Source: Dinoroseobacter sp039192165
Lineage (GTDB): Bacteria > Pseudomonadota > Alphaproteobacteria > Rhodobacterales > Rhodobacteraceae
Assembly (NCBI GenBank): GCA_039192165.1
Contig: JBCCXD010000008.1
Location: 62,001 to 126,000 of the forward strand
Direction of reading: 5' to 3'
Length of the DNA stretch: 64,000 bases
This document shows positions 33,428 through 42,435 of this stretch, piece by piece. The first letter of the stretch is position 1, and each line of letters begins with the position of its first letter. The notes under the pieces are model-generated. The model was not told the origin of the DNA. It saw only the letters and a program-made list of their open reading frames with translations, and made no database searches. Both the position numbers and the translations under genes were made by a program.

Positions 33428-34732
33428 ATGCAAACGACATTCTCGCCTGAGCAACTCACCGATCCTGCAACCGAGCGGTCTAACGAGATCCTGCGCAGTT
33501 GCGTCCATTGCGGCTTCTGCACGGCGACCTGTCCCACCTACCAGGTCCTTGGCGACGAGCTCGACAGCCCCCGTGGCCGGATTTACCTGATCAAGGACAT
33601 GCTTGAGAACGAGCGCCCGGCAGATGAGAAGACCGTCAAGCATATCGATCGTTGCCTGAGTTGCCTTGCGTGCATGAGCACTTGCCCTTCGGGCGTGCAC
33701 TATATGCACCTTGTCGACCATGCCCGCGAGTATATCGAGAACACTTACAAGCGCCCGCCGTTCGAGCGTGTATTGCGCTGGACCCTGGCGTGCATTCTGC
33801 CTTATCCGATGCGGTTCCGGGTCGCGATGCTGGGGGCAAAAATCATGCGCCCGTTTGCCCCCTGGATGCCGGACAAGCGCCTGCGTGCCATGCTGGAAAT
33901 GGCGCCTCAGACCATTCCGCCGGTCAGTCGCAATGACGATCCACAAGTCTTTCCGGCAATCGGAGAGCGCAAGCGTAGGGTCGCGCTGATGACCGGCTGC
34001 GCGCAACGTGCGCTCAATACCGACATAAATGATGCAACCATCCGGCTGCTGCGGCGGCTCGGCTGTGAAGTCGTCATCGCGCATGGGCAAGGCTGCTGCG
34101 GAGCGCTTACCCACCACATGGGTAAGACGCATGAGAGCCACGCGACGGCGGCCAAGAACATCCGCGCATGGTGGGCTGAAATGCACGGCGATGGGCTCGA
34201 TGCGATTGTTATTAACACGTCCGGGTGCGGGACGACTGTGAAAGACTATGGCCATATGTTCCGCAACCACCAGCTGGCCCAGGAGGCCGCAGCAGTCGCC
34301 GAACTGGCCAAGGATGTTTCAGAGCTTTTGGTGGAGCTCGACGTCCCGGAGTATGAAAAATTCAGTCAGGGCATGACGGTTGCCTACCATGCAGCATGTT
34401 CTTTGCAGCATGGGCAGCAAATCAAGACACTCCCTAAGGATCTTCTGCGGCAGGTGGGTTTTAAGGTGGTTGAACCCGCAGATCCGCATCTGTGCTGTGG
34501 CTCTGCGGGCACATATAATCTGATGCAGCCAGACATCTCTAAGGAATTGAAATCACGTAAAGTTCAGACGTTGGAGGCCACCAAGCCGGATGTGATCTCT
34601 GCAGGGAATATAGGGTGTATGATGCAGATCGGGTCTGGAACGGGTGTCCCGATCGTGCATACGGTGGAGCTGATCGACTGGGCGACCGGTGGCCCCGAGC
34701 CCCGCGTCCTGGCAGAGAGCAAAGCTGCCTGA
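33428..34732 (+). CDS. glcF: Glycolate oxidase iron-sulfur subunit GlcF
   Basis: 434 residues. Two ferredoxin-type cysteine clusters (CVHCGFCTATCP and CLSCLACMSTCP) precede two CCG-type cysteine-rich domains (GQGCCGALTHH, HLCCGSAGTYN), as in GlcF and heterodisulfide-reductase-like subunits. It carries electrons from GlcDE toward quinone. Complete and last gene of the operon. Confidence 0.96.
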   Translation: MQTTFSPEQLTDPATERSNEILRSCVHCGFCTATCPTYQVLGDELDSPRGRIYLIKDMLENERPADEKTVKHIDRCLSCLACMSTCPSGVHYMHLVDHAREYIENTYKRPPFERVLRWTLACILPYPMRFRVAMLGAKIMRPFAPWMPDKRLRAMLEMAPQTIPPVSRNDDPQVFPAIGERKRRVALMTGCAQRALNTDINDATIRLLRRLGCEVVIAHGQGCCGALTHHMGKTHESHATAAKNIRAWWAEMHGDGLDAIVINTSGCGTTVKDYGHMFRNHQLAQEAAAVAELAKDVSELLVELDVPEYEKFSQGMTVAYHAACSLQHGQQIKTLPKDLLRQVGFKVVEPADPHLCCGSAGTYNLMQPDISKELKSRKVQTLEATKPDVISAGNIGCMMQIGSGTGVPIVHTVELIDWATGGPEPRVLAESKAA

Positions 34733-34798
34733 TTTGCGCCCTATTCCGGCCTTGCGGGGAAACTAGGACTAAGGTGCATCGGGACCGGAGATAACGGT

Positions 34799-35632
34799 AT
34801 GCGCCTCTTCTTGGCCATTGCGGCCGCACTATTTGTAATGGTGGCGATCACGCCCACCAAGCGCTTGGCAGCGCAGGACCAGCCACTTGAGAGCCTTGAT
34901 ACGCTCGATCAGGTGCGGGGCTGGCAGGCAGTGGGCCGGATCGATATCGGCGGCCGTGGCTTTTGCACCGGTACTTTGATCACGTCTGACCTGGTTTTGA
35001 CGGCAGCGCATTGTCTCTACAACAAACGCACCGGCGAGCGGGTCCGGACCTCAGACATCACGTTCAAACCGGGACTTCGCAATGGCCGTGCCGCAGCGTT
35101 CCGGTCCGTCCGACGTTCCGCCGTCCACCCGAAATACACCTATGGGGATCCTGATACGATCAACCGCGTGGCAACAGATATCGCGCTGCTGGAGCTGTCG
35201 CGCCCGATAGTGCAGTCCGATATTACGCCCTTGCGGGTCGATCCACAGCGCCGCTGGTTGCAGGAAGTGGCGCTTGTATCTTATGCCCGCGAACGCGAAG
35301 AAAGCCCGTCCCTGCAATCGCGCTGTCGTGTGCTTGAACGCGAAGACGTCGTTCAGGTTTTGTCCTGCGATGTCGATTTTGGCGCGTCCGGTGCTCCGGT
35401 CATTACGATGGTCGCGGGCCAGCCCCGTGTTGTATCGGTTATCTCGGCCAAGTCGCAATGGAAAGACGAGCGCGTTGCGCTGGCCGTAAAGGTCGAAAGC
35501 GCCGTGGAATACCTGCGTCCTCAGCTGCAGGACGATACCGGTGCGCGTCCTCTGGGCGCACCCCGTATTCGGACGCTCAACGATGGTCGCACCATGTCGG
35601 GCGGAGCGGGTGCGAAGTTCGTGCGCCCATAA
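34799..35632 (+). CDS. Secreted trypsin-like serine protease
   Basis: 277 residues with an N-terminal export signal (about 1-25, ending KRLAAQD). A chymotrypsin-fold catalytic triad is visible: His71 in LTAAHCLY, Asp127 in ATDIALLEL and Ser197 in DFGASGAPV. The usual GDSGGP is altered to GASGAP: the residue before the serine is Ala rather than Asp, and the second glycine is Ala. Activity and specificity may therefore be unusual. Four cysteines could form two disulfides. Periplasmic or extracellular; target unknown. Confidence 0.88.
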   Translation: MRLFLAIAAALFVMVAITPTKRLAAQDQPLESLDTLDQVRGWQAVGRIDIGGRGFCTGTLITSDLVLTAAHCLYNKRTGERVRTSDITFKPGLRNGRAAAFRSVRRSAVHPKYTYGDPDTINRVATDIALLELSRPIVQSDITPLRVDPQRRWLQEVALVSYAREREESPSLQSRCRVLEREDVVQVLSCDVDFGASGAPVITMVAGQPRVVSVISAKSQWKDERVALAVKVESAVEYLRPQLQDDTGARPLGAPRIRTLNDGRTMSGGAGAKFVRP

Positions 35633-35646
35633 GTTTCGCGCAGCCT

Positions 35647-35676
35647 CTTGAAAGCCTACAAGGTGTATCCCACCTA
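35647..35676 (+). promoter_or_regulatory. Sigma-32 (RpoH)-type promoter for hsp20
   Basis: CTTGAAA (35647-35653) and CCCACCTA (35669-35676) are separated by 15 bases, close to the heat-shock consensus CTTGAAA / CCCCATnTA. It begins 14 bases after the protease stop and lies about 110 bases upstream of the hsp20 ATG. Confidence 0.6.
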
Positions 35677-35787
35677 ATCAGCGTCGGACGCCATTCTGGG
35701 TTCGATTGACCATATCCTGGTCGCCCGAACGGGGACCGCGGGAGCTGGTCACGACATTTCGTTATCGCTTCCTGAGGAGGATGACTC

Positions 35788-36249
35788 ATGCGAAACTTTG
35801 ATCTCGCACCACTTTACCGCGCCACCGTTGGCTTTGATCGCTTTGCCGATCTTGTCGACACTGCACTGCGCGCCGATGCTGGCAATCAGCCCAGCTACCC
35901 CCCGTTTAACATCGAAAAGACCGCCGATGATGCCTATCTCATCTCAATCGCAGCGGCCGGATTCCGTGAAGAGGATCTGAATATCGAAGTGCGCGAAAAC
36001 GCACTGATCGTCTCGGCTAAGAAAACCGAGACCGAAGAAAACCGCACCTACCTCCATCGCGGGATCGCAAACCGGGCGTTCGAGCGGCGCTTTCATCTTG
36101 CGGACCACGTGCGTGTGAGCGGTGCAAAGCTTGAAAATGGCATGCTCGGCATCGAACTTGTCAGAGAAATCCCCGAAGCACTGAAACCCCGCCGGATCGA
36201 AATTTCCGGCCCGACATCGAAAGTTGTCGAAGGCACGGCCGCCGCCTAA
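35788..36249 (+). CDS. Small heat-shock protein Hsp20 (IbpA type)
   Basis: 153 residues; ATG 35788 follows GAGGAGG. The alpha-crystallin domain spans about residues 35-130: PPFNIEKTADDAYLISIAAAG (split here as NIEKTADD and ISIAAAGF), NALIVSAKK, and the C-terminal LENGMLGIELVREIPE with the ELxREIPE-type motif of IbpA. The short C-terminal tail contains RRIEI. It is an ATP-independent holdase chaperone, preceded by a sigma-32-like promoter and followed by a strong terminator. Confidence 0.95.
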   Translation: MRNFDLAPLYRATVGFDRFADLVDTALRADAGNQPSYPPFNIEKTADDAYLISIAAAGFREEDLNIEVRENALIVSAKKTETEENRTYLHRGIANRAFERRFHLADHVRVSGAKLENGMLGIELVREIPEALKPRRIEISGPTSKVVEGTAAA

Positions 36250-36270
36250 CCCCCGGCTGATGGCCCCCAC

Positions 36271-36301
36271 AAAGGCGCGTCGAGAGGCGCGTCTTTTTTT
36301 T
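36271..36301 (+). terminator. Rho-independent terminator after hsp20
   Basis: Arms AAAGGCGCGTC (36271-36281) and GGCGCGTCTTT (36286-36296) form an eleven-pair RNA stem with two G-U pairs around a GAGA loop, running into nine T (36293-36301). It ends six bases before the end of the convergent lipoate ligase-like gene. Confidence 0.85.
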
Positions 36302-36306
36302 CTGCG

Positions 36307-36999
36307 TCAGTTCAGCATTTCAAGGCGCTCCAGCCGGGGCAGCGCCGCGAATTCTGCGCTCAGGCGTCGGAGGAACGTCTGCTGATCTGTCTTGTGTGGA
36401 AGGCCGGTATGTGCGTTCGGGTCGATCATGCGGGGCTCAGCTAAGGCGCTCAGAAACGTATTCAGCGCTTTGATCGCAGCAGGTTCCGGCGGGTGCATCA
36501 GCATGAGTGCGTGGGCAAGAACTGCCTTGCGTTTCGGAACCGGGCGGCAACGCTTAATGCGCATCGCTGTGCCTGCAAATTTCAGGCCATCGAGCTGCAC
36601 ATTATGTGCCCCGTCGCAAAACGCGCCCGGTTGCCAGCCACGACTTGCGCCGGGACCCAGCGCCTTTTCGATAGGAGCGCAGAGCGCATCATACTCGTCG
36701 TCGATATTCAGACTGAGCTCCGCCGGTGTCGCATAGACGTGGCTTACATTGACGATGCCGGGGCCCTGGGGCGTAACATCCCCGCCTGTAGCGCGCAGTG
36801 ACACGGGCCACCCCGCATTGGCCAGCTGATTTGCCACGCGGTCAAATCCGGGAAGCTTCGACATCTTTTTTGGAGCGACAAGACTCCGTGGACTTTGCCA
36901 GAACCAGAGAAATCGCGCATGCGGCGCTTCAGCGACATGCCCGAGTAGGTCCGCCTCCCGCGCCAATGCTGCTCCGGCCTCAAGCGTGGTGATGTTCAA
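36307..36999 (-). CDS. Lipoate-protein ligase / biotin-lipoyl ligase fold protein
   Basis: 230 residues. The BPL/LplA catalytic fold is indicated by SLRATGGDVTPQGPGIVNVS (here the RR-x-GGG-x-V-x-H block is RATGGDVTPQ), DGAHNVQLDGLKFAGTAMRI (the lysine-containing K-F/I-x-G-x-A block) and the family spacing. It should attach lipoyl or octanoyl groups, possibly to the 2-oxoacid dehydrogenase E2 proteins encoded elsewhere in this window. The GG motif differs from classical LplA, so the acceptor or donor is not certain. It ends three bases before the aldehyde dehydrogenase gene begins its stop side, on the same strand downstream of it. Confidence 0.75.
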   Translation of the reverse strand: MNITTLEAGAALAREADLLGHVAEAPHARFLWFWQSPRSLVAPKKMSKLPGFDRVANQLANAGWPVSLRATGGDVTPQGPGIVNVSHVYATPAELSLNIDDEYDALCAPIEKALGPGASRGWQPGAFCDGAHNVQLDGLKFAGTAMRIKRCRPVPKRKAVLAHALMLMHPPEPAAIKALNTFLSALAEPRMIDPNAHTGLPHKTDQQTFLRRLSAEFAALPRLERLEMLN

Positions 37000-37002
37000 C
37001 GA

Positions 37003-38481
37003 TCAGACCGAAAGACACACGTACTTCATTTCGAGATATTCGTCGATCCCGTGGTGCGAGCCTTCGCGTCCCAGCCCAGACTGCTTGACCCCGCCAAAGG
37101 GTGCAACCTCGGTCGAGATGATCCCCGTGTTCACTCCTACGATGCCGTATTCCAGTGCTTCGGATACGCGCGTGACGCGGCTGATATCCTTGGCGTAAAA
37201 GTAGGCCGCAAGCCCGAAGATCGTGTCATTTGCGTTCGCAATTGCTTCTTCTTCAGTCTCGAATTTGAAGAGCGGCGCCACCGGACCGAAAGTCTCTTCG
37301 TGGCTGACCTTCATGGACTGGTTTATTCCGGTGGCCACTGTGGGGGTGAAAAAGGTGCCGCCTAATGGATGCGGTGTGCCGCCCGTCAGGATCGCGCCAC
37401 CCTTTGCGGTGATATCGGAAAGATGACTTTGAACCTTTTCAACCGCCTCGTCGTTGATCAGTGGGCCGATGGTTACGCCGTCATCAAAGCCATCGCCGAC
37501 TTTTAGCGCCTCTACGGCAGCGGCCAGTTTCTCGGCGAAAGCTTCATAAACGGTGTTCTGGACATAGATGCGGTTGGCACAGACGCAGGTTTGCCCCGCA
37601 TTGCGAAACTTGCAGGCCATCGCACCTTCAACGGCCGCATCGAGATCCGCGTCGTCAAAAACGATAAAGGGCGCGTTGCCGCCAAGCTCCATCGAGCATT
37701 TCTTTACTTGATCAGCAGACTGGCGCAGCAGAATACGGCCGACCTCCGTTGAGCCGGTGAAGGTAATCTTCCGCACGATCGGGTTTTCGGTGAGCTCCTT
37801 GCCGACCTCGACCCCGCTGGCGGCGGTCAGGATCGAGAACAGCCCTTTTGGAATGCCTGCCCGGTCGGCCAGTATGCCGAGCGCGAGGGCCGAGAGCGGC
37901 GTGTCTTCGGCGGGTTTCGACAGGAAGGCACAGCCTGCGGCAAAGGCAGGTGCTGCCTTGCGGGTGATCATCGCGTTGGGGAAGTTCCAGGGTGTGATCG
38001 CGCCGACGACACCCACAGGCTGCTTGATTACCTGAATACGCTTGTCGGGCATGTGGCCGGGGATCGTCTCGCCATAGACGCGCTTGGCTTCCTCGGCAAA
38101 CCATTCAACGAAGGACGCACCATAAGCGATCTCGCCGCGCGCCTCGGCCAGCGGCTTGCCCATCTCGGCGGTCAGGATCCTGGCCAGATCCTCCTGGTTT
38201 TCCATCATCAGCTCGAACCAGCGGCGCAGCACAGTGGCGCGGTCTTTGGCGGTGCGCGCGGCCCAGGCTTTCTGCGCAGGCTCGGCGGCGGCGATGGCGC
38301 GGGCGACCTCGGCCCGGCTCAGATCCGGAACCTCGGCAATCACATCGCCCCGGGCAGGGTTGCGCACGGCGAAGGTCGCGCCACTGTCGGCCTCGCCCCA
38401 CTCGCCCGCGATATAGGCTTTGGTGGCCAGAAGCTCCGGGTCGGAAAGCTGGCTGCGCAGATCTGTTATGGTGTCGAGCAT
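37003..38481 (-). CDS. gabD: NAD(P)-dependent succinate-semialdehyde dehydrogenase
   Basis: 492 residues from ATG 38481, preceded by GGAGGGGAGG; the frame extends to 38661 across the divergent hydrolase promoter and is rejected. Aldehyde dehydrogenase motifs: ITPWNFPNAMITRKAAPA, FTGSTEVGR, catalytic Glu in MELGGNAPFIVFDDADLD and catalytic Cys in NAGQTCVCANR. The ending GREGSHHGIDEYLEMKYV is typical of GabD. It oxidises succinate semialdehyde to succinate, feeding the TCA cycle. No gabT neighbour is present, so related semialdehydes remain possible. Confidence 0.9.
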   Translation of the reverse strand: MLDTITDLRSQLSDPELLATKAYIAGEWGEADSGATFAVRNPARGDVIAEVPDLSRAEVARAIAAAEPAQKAWAARTAKDRATVLRRWFELMMENQEDLARILTAEMGKPLAEARGEIAYGASFVEWFAEEAKRVYGETIPGHMPDKRIQVIKQPVGVVGAITPWNFPNAMITRKAAPAFAAGCAFLSKPAEDTPLSALALGILADRAGIPKGLFSILTAASGVEVGKELTENPIVRKITFTGSTEVGRILLRQSADQVKKCSMELGGNAPFIVFDDADLDAAVEGAMACKFRNAGQTCVCANRIYVQNTVYEAFAEKLAAAVEALKVGDGFDDGVTIGPLINDEAVEKVQSHLSDITAKGGAILTGGTPHPLGGTFFTPTVATGINQSMKVSHEETFGPVAPLFKFETEEEAIANANDTIFGLAAYFYAKDISRVTRVSEALEYGIVGVNTGIISTEVAPFGGVKQSGLGREGSHHGIDEYLEMKYVCLSV

Positions 38482-38558
38482 TCTGGACCCTCCCCTCCAA
38501 GTCGTCCTATGACCTGACCTAACGCGGGCACTCCCGCGGGACAAGCGGGAGAGAGCAG

Positions 38559-39329
38559 ATGGACTGGGACGCGGCTTATAACAACGCCGACTATATCCCC
38601 GGCGCGCAGGATTATATCGCGCGGTGGGCGCGGGACGCTGCGGCATTTCGGGACACGGCACGGGCGCATCTGGACATCAGCTACGGCGATCACAACAGGG
38701 AGGCGTTTGATCTGTTCTTGCCAGAGGGCGCGCCAAGTGGATTGGTGGTGTTCGTGCATGGCGGGTACTGGCTGCGCTTTGACCGGACCTACTGGTCTCA
38801 TTTCGCGGCCGGCCCGCTTGCGCGGGGCTGGGCTGCAGCGTTGCCATCCTATCCTCTGTGTCCCGAGGTGGCGTTGCCGCAAATCACAGAGTCTGTAGCC
38901 CAAGCGGTGGCCAAAGCAGCTGCCGCTGTCGGAGGACCGATCCGGTTGGCAGGCCACTCTGCCGGGGGACATTTGGTGGCGCGTCTGCCAGCCGTGCTCC
39001 CGCCCAAAATCACGGCACGAATTTCTCGGATTGTCCCAATCTCTCCGGTTGCTGACCTGAGGCCATTGATGCAAACGGCCATGCGAGAGCAGCTGCATCT
39101 GAATGATGCAGTTTGCGCTTTGGAAAGCCCGGCTTTGCACCAAGCCCCGGCGTTGCCAGTCACAGTCTGGGTTGGCGCGGAAGAACGCCCGGTCTTCCTG
39201 GATCAGGCCCGTTGGCTCGCGAATGCGTGGGGCGCTAACCTCAGGATTGATCCCGGGCGCCACCATTTTGATGTGATCGATGGATTGTGCGAAGCCGAAA
39301 GCCCGCTGACGTCGGCTTTACTTAGCTGA
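38559..39329 (+). CDS. Alpha/beta hydrolase, carboxylesterase-like
   Basis: 256 residues. HGGYW (oxyanion-hole region) and the nucleophile elbow GHSAGGH mark the esterase/lipase-like (HSL or kynurenine formamidase-like) branch; the C-terminal HHFDVIDGL carries the catalytic His. No signal peptide. From similarity to formamidases such as KynB-like or BNA7-like esterases, an amide or ester substrate is possible; I cannot specify it. Divergent from gabD across 77 bases; ends 73 bases from the convergent P1 peptidase. Confidence 0.85.
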   Translation: MDWDAAYNNADYIPGAQDYIARWARDAAAFRDTARAHLDISYGDHNREAFDLFLPEGAPSGLVVFVHGGYWLRFDRTYWSHFAAGPLARGWAAALPSYPLCPEVALPQITESVAQAVAKAAAAVGGPIRLAGHSAGGHLVARLPAVLPPKITARISRIVPISPVADLRPLMQTAMREQLHLNDAVCALESPALHQAPALPVTVWVGAEERPVFLDQARWLANAWGANLRIDPGRHHFDVIDGLCEAESPLTSALLS

Positions 39330-39402
39330 CAGCTGATGGCGGCTAGGGCAGACAGGCCCATACCACAGTGTTGGCCAAGGCGCACCAATCCTGGGGCTTT
39401 TG

Positions 39403-40377
39403 TCACTTGCCGTACCGGTGCTGCCATGTCGGTAAAGGATCGTCATCGGCTGTTTTCGCCAAAAAAACGCCGCGCGCGATGGCTCTGGACAAACAACACG
39501 CCGCAGTGTGTCCAAGCGCCACCGGATCGCTCGGTCCGCGCTCCCCTGTCGACGCGGCAAACACGAGATCGCCATCATAGGGTGTGTGGGACGGCACCAA
39601 AGCCCGCGCCATGCCGTCATGGGCGGCCACGGCCATCCGCGTCGCCTCAGCTTGTGTGAGGGTCGCATCGGTGGCCACAATCGCAATCGTTGTCGCTGCT
39701 CCGTGCCCTTTGGTGACGGGGGCAAGTTCCGGGTCAGGCGGTTTGAAACCGCAGCCGCCGAATTCACTGCCAAGTTCGAAGCAAGCTGCCCAAAACTGAC
39801 CGGTGGTTGTGTTGATTGACGACCCCAGCGCATTCACTGCAACAAGTGCCCCAACCGTCGCACCGTCATCCAGCACTGCAGAAGCGCTGCCCAGCCCACC
39901 CTTGAGCGTCGCGGTCGTTGCGCCTGTGCCTGCGCCGACGCTGCCGAGAGCGAATGTCGCCTGCGCCTCCGCCACAGCGGCTCGACCCAGAACGGGGTAG
40001 GGGTTATCTTGCCAGTCTTTGTCGCCGCCGTTCAGAAGGTCGAACAGGATCGCCGACGGCACGATGGGCACACGTTGCCCGCCGACATCGAAGCCACGGC
40101 CTGCTCCGCGTAAAGCATCGGCAACGCCCGAGGCCGCCGCCAGCCCAAGCGCCGAACCGCCAGAAAGCACCAGTGCGTCAACCTCCTGCACAAGTTTGTC
40201 TGGAGCCAGAAGGTCGGTTTCGCGCGTGCCGGGCGCACCACCCATCACGTGCACGCCTGCCGTAAAGGGTTTCTCAGCGGTCAGGACCGTAACGCCGGAT
40301 TTGATGCGTTCGTCCTGGGCGTTCCCGACGCGAAGCCCGGCCACATCGGTGATCAGATTGCTCGGTCCTGGCGTCAT
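39403..40377 (-). CDS. P1 family peptidase (DmpA/L-aminopeptidase type)
   Basis: 324 residues from ATG 40377, which overlaps the stop of the preceding gene (ATGA). Conserved elements: NLITDVAGLRVGNAQDE at the N-terminus, GGSALGLAAASGV, GSVGAGTGATTATLKGGLGSAS, VAVNALGSS and the C-terminal HTAACCLSRAIARGVF. These are self-processing N-terminal nucleophile aminopeptidases acting on D- or beta-amino acid or amide substrates. The coupled SDR and unknown protein suggest a small catabolic unit. Confidence 0.9.
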   Translation of the reverse strand: MTPGPSNLITDVAGLRVGNAQDERIKSGVTVLTAEKPFTAGVHVMGGAPGTRETDLLAPDKLVQEVDALVLSGGSALGLAAASGVADALRGAGRGFDVGGQRVPIVPSAILFDLLNGGDKDWQDNPYPVLGRAAVAEAQATFALGSVGAGTGATTATLKGGLGSASAVLDDGATVGALVAVNALGSSINTTTGQFWAACFELGSEFGGCGFKPPDPELAPVTKGHGAATTIAIVATDATLTQAEATRMAVAAHDGMARALVPSHTPYDGDLVFAASTGERGPSDPVALGHTAACCLSRAIARGVFLAKTADDDPLPTWQHRYGK

Positions 40378-40688
40378 GGTGTGGCTCGCAGCATTGTGCC
40401 CGGGAATGCCCCAAGCCGACGCAGGCGTTTGCTGCCAGTGAAAGTACCGGCGTCGGGGAGGAGGAGCACGCAGGTGTCTTCGTCCTCCAGCGCAACCAGA
40501 ATTTCGGTGATGACGGTCGCCGCGAAATATCCCCCGAGACGGGCTCTTAATCCCGTGCCCTGACATACCTCCACATGGTCAAGCTCCAGAGAGGGTTTTT
40601 CATCCAGCAAGTGCGCGAAAACCAGCGGTTGGGAGGCGAACTGCCCCGAAAACACGGCGATCTCAACTGGTGCGCGCGTGGCGGTCAT
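40374..40688 (-). CDS. Conserved-looking protein of unknown function between SDR and P1 peptidase
   Basis: 104 residues, with ATG overlapping the SDR stop and TGA overlapping the P1 peptidase ATG, so it is translated within a coupled trio. The sequence opens MTATRAPVEIAVFSGQFASQ and has VVALEDEDTCVLLLPD-like acidic residues near the C-terminus (ALEDEDTCVLLLPDAG). No signal peptide or membrane segment. I do not recognise the family. Double overlap and absence of stops strongly support a real gene. Confidence 0.75.
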   Translation of the reverse strand: MTATRAPVEIAVFSGQFASQPLVFAHLLDEKPSLELDHVEVCQGTGLRARLGGYFAATVITEILVALEDEDTCVLLLPDAGTFTGSKRLRRLGAFPGTMLRATP

Positions 40689-41413
40689 ATGCAGCGGCCT
40701 CCATCAACCTCCATTACCACGCCTGTGATCATGCTGGCCTCATCCGAGCACAGAAAACAGGCGGCGTTGCCCAAATCCTCTGGTTGCGAAAAACGCCCGA
40801 TCGGGATCGTTGATAGGAATTTTGCGCGCATCTCCGGCGTGTCCTCGCCCAGAAAAGACGCAAGTAGCGGGGTTTCGCCGGCCACGGGGGCCAGCGCATT
40901 CACCCGAACACCGACTGGGGCAAGCTCTACCGCCATTGCCTTGGTAGCAGTTACCATCCAACCTTTCGAGGCATTGTACCAGTTGAGCTTGGGTCGCGGG
41001 CTCATTCCAGCGGTGGAGGCCACGTTCAGGATCGCGCCACTTCCGCGCGCTTTCATGCCCGGCACAAAAGCCCGTGCAGTCAGAAAGACAGACTTTGCAT
41101 TGACGGCGAGCACGCGGTCGAACTCCTCCTCGGTGACGTCCTCCATCAGTTTCGGCAAATGGGTGATGCCCGCATTGTTGACCAGAATGTCCGGAACGCC
41201 GGTCTGTTCAGCCATCGCTGCAACACTGGCCCCGTCCGCAACGTCGACAGTCACTGCCTCGGCATGCAACTCGGATGCGATGGATTCCGCCGCCTGCGTG
41301 TTGATATCTGCCACCCAGACCATCGCACCTTCGGCTGCGAATTTCTGTGCAATCCCGGCGCCAAAGCCTGACCCGCCTCCGGTGACAATGGCTGTTTTTC
41401 CCTGAAGTCTCAT
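40685..41413 (-). CDS. SDR family oxidoreductase (3-oxoacyl-ACP reductase-like)
   Basis: 242 residues from ATG 41413, preceded by AGGGGGGAG. Complete classical SDR: TGGGSGFGAGIA cofactor motif (residues 11-22), NNAGIT, catalytic serine in NVASTAG and YNASK with the lysine present, in contrast to the degenerate SDR at 7996. The Asp in VADIN after the second strand favours NAD(H). The substrate is unknown. Its stop overlaps the ATG of the unknown 104-residue gene (ATGA). Confidence 0.92.
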   Translation of the reverse strand: MRLQGKTAIVTGGGSGFGAGIAQKFAAEGAMVWVADINTQAAESIASELHAEAVTVDVADGASVAAMAEQTGVPDILVNNAGITHLPKLMEDVTEEEFDRVLAVNAKSVFLTARAFVPGMKARGSGAILNVASTAGMSPRPKLNWYNASKGWMVTATKAMAVELAPVGVRVNALAPVAGETPLLASFLGEDTPEMRAKFLSTIPIGRFSQPEDLGNAACFLCSDEASMITGVVMEVDGGRCI

Positions 41414-41568
41414 TCTGTTCTCCCCCCTGTCTCGGATAGTATTGACGTTGGTCAGTGCGCAGGACAATCCCTTGGGTCTCTCCGTCGATGTGGCGTCATA
41501 TGGGGCAGGCGAGTGACACAGCATATAGGCGTGTCATCGGCAAAAACCGATGCCGGATCAGGTTCTGA

Positions 41569-42435
41569 TTAAATCCCGCCAGACACCGTTTCGGGTGTTT
41601 TCCTTGCGACGACCGCGAATTCGGGGCCATGTTCCGAAAAGGCGTTTCCGGCAACATCTTTAAAGACGTTCTCTACAACAAAGCCGCCCTCCAATAGCTC
41701 TTTTTTCAAGCTCTTTGGACTGAAGTATTGCAACCAGTTAAATACCGTTTCGGCTTTGCCATTCATTTGGAAGATGCTGTACTTGTCCAGCATGACCGCA
41801 TGGCTTTCATATTTGAAGGTATTTACGAAACAGTAATACTCGTCTGCAGACCAGAAATGGTTTAGCTGATTTCTCTCATAGAAGCAGGCTTCCTCGCGGG
41901 CAGAAAACGCGTTCATCGAGTAGACGTCCAGAAGAACGGCGCCCGACTCATTTAGGCATTTATGGAACGTACCAAGCAGCACTTTTCTCTGTACTGGGCT
42001 CAAAGCACAATAATCACACATGATCATTGTGATCAGGTCAAATTTGCCTCTCGGTTGAAACTCAAGATAGTCTGTTTGGATATAGTCTATGGTCTGATTG
42101 GCGAGCGCTGCCTGTTCTTTGGCATAGTGAATTGAGCGTCGTGAAAAGTCTAAACCCGTTATACTCGCGCCCGATCTTGCAAATCGGGACGTGTATAAAC
42201 CCGGCCCGCACCCAAAATCGCAAACCGATTTGTCTGGCCCAAGTTTGAATTGCGTCGTGATCCAGGCAGAACACGCGTCAATAAAGTCGGCGTTTCTGGA
42301 TGAGATATCAAGGTCTCTATTCAGGTGAAAAGCGAGCATTTGCTCGGACCGATACTCGTCTCTCCATAAAGAAGCGGCAGTGTACTCTGCGAAGACTTCA
42401 GGTCTTTCATTGATTTTACGGAGTGTTTCGAACAT
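41569..42435 (-). CDS. Class I SAM-dependent methyltransferase
   Basis: 288 residues. Motif I VCDFGCGPGLYTSRFA and post-I LDFSRRSIHYAKEQA are clear, followed by DLITMIMCDYCAL (motif for methyl transfer region). The C-terminal part is Phe/Asn/Lys-rich. Codon use is visibly richer in A/T than in the neighbouring genes, and it stands alone between 155 and 316 bases of non-coding DNA, hinting at acquisition by transfer. The substrate is unknown; small-molecule methyltransferases of this layout are common. Confidence 0.85.
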   Translation of the reverse strand: MFETLRKINERPEVFAEYTAASLWRDEYRSEQMLAFHLNRDLDISSRNADFIDACSAWITTQFKLGPDKSVCDFGCGPGLYTSRFARSGASITGLDFSRRSIHYAKEQAALANQTIDYIQTDYLEFQPRGKFDLITMIMCDYCALSPVQRKVLLGTFHKCLNESGAVLLDVYSMNAFSAREEACFYERNQLNHFWSADEYYCFVNTFKYESHAVMLDKYSIFQMNGKAETVFNWLQYFSPKSLKKELLEGGFVVENVFKDVAGNAFSEHGPEFAVVARKTPETVSGGI

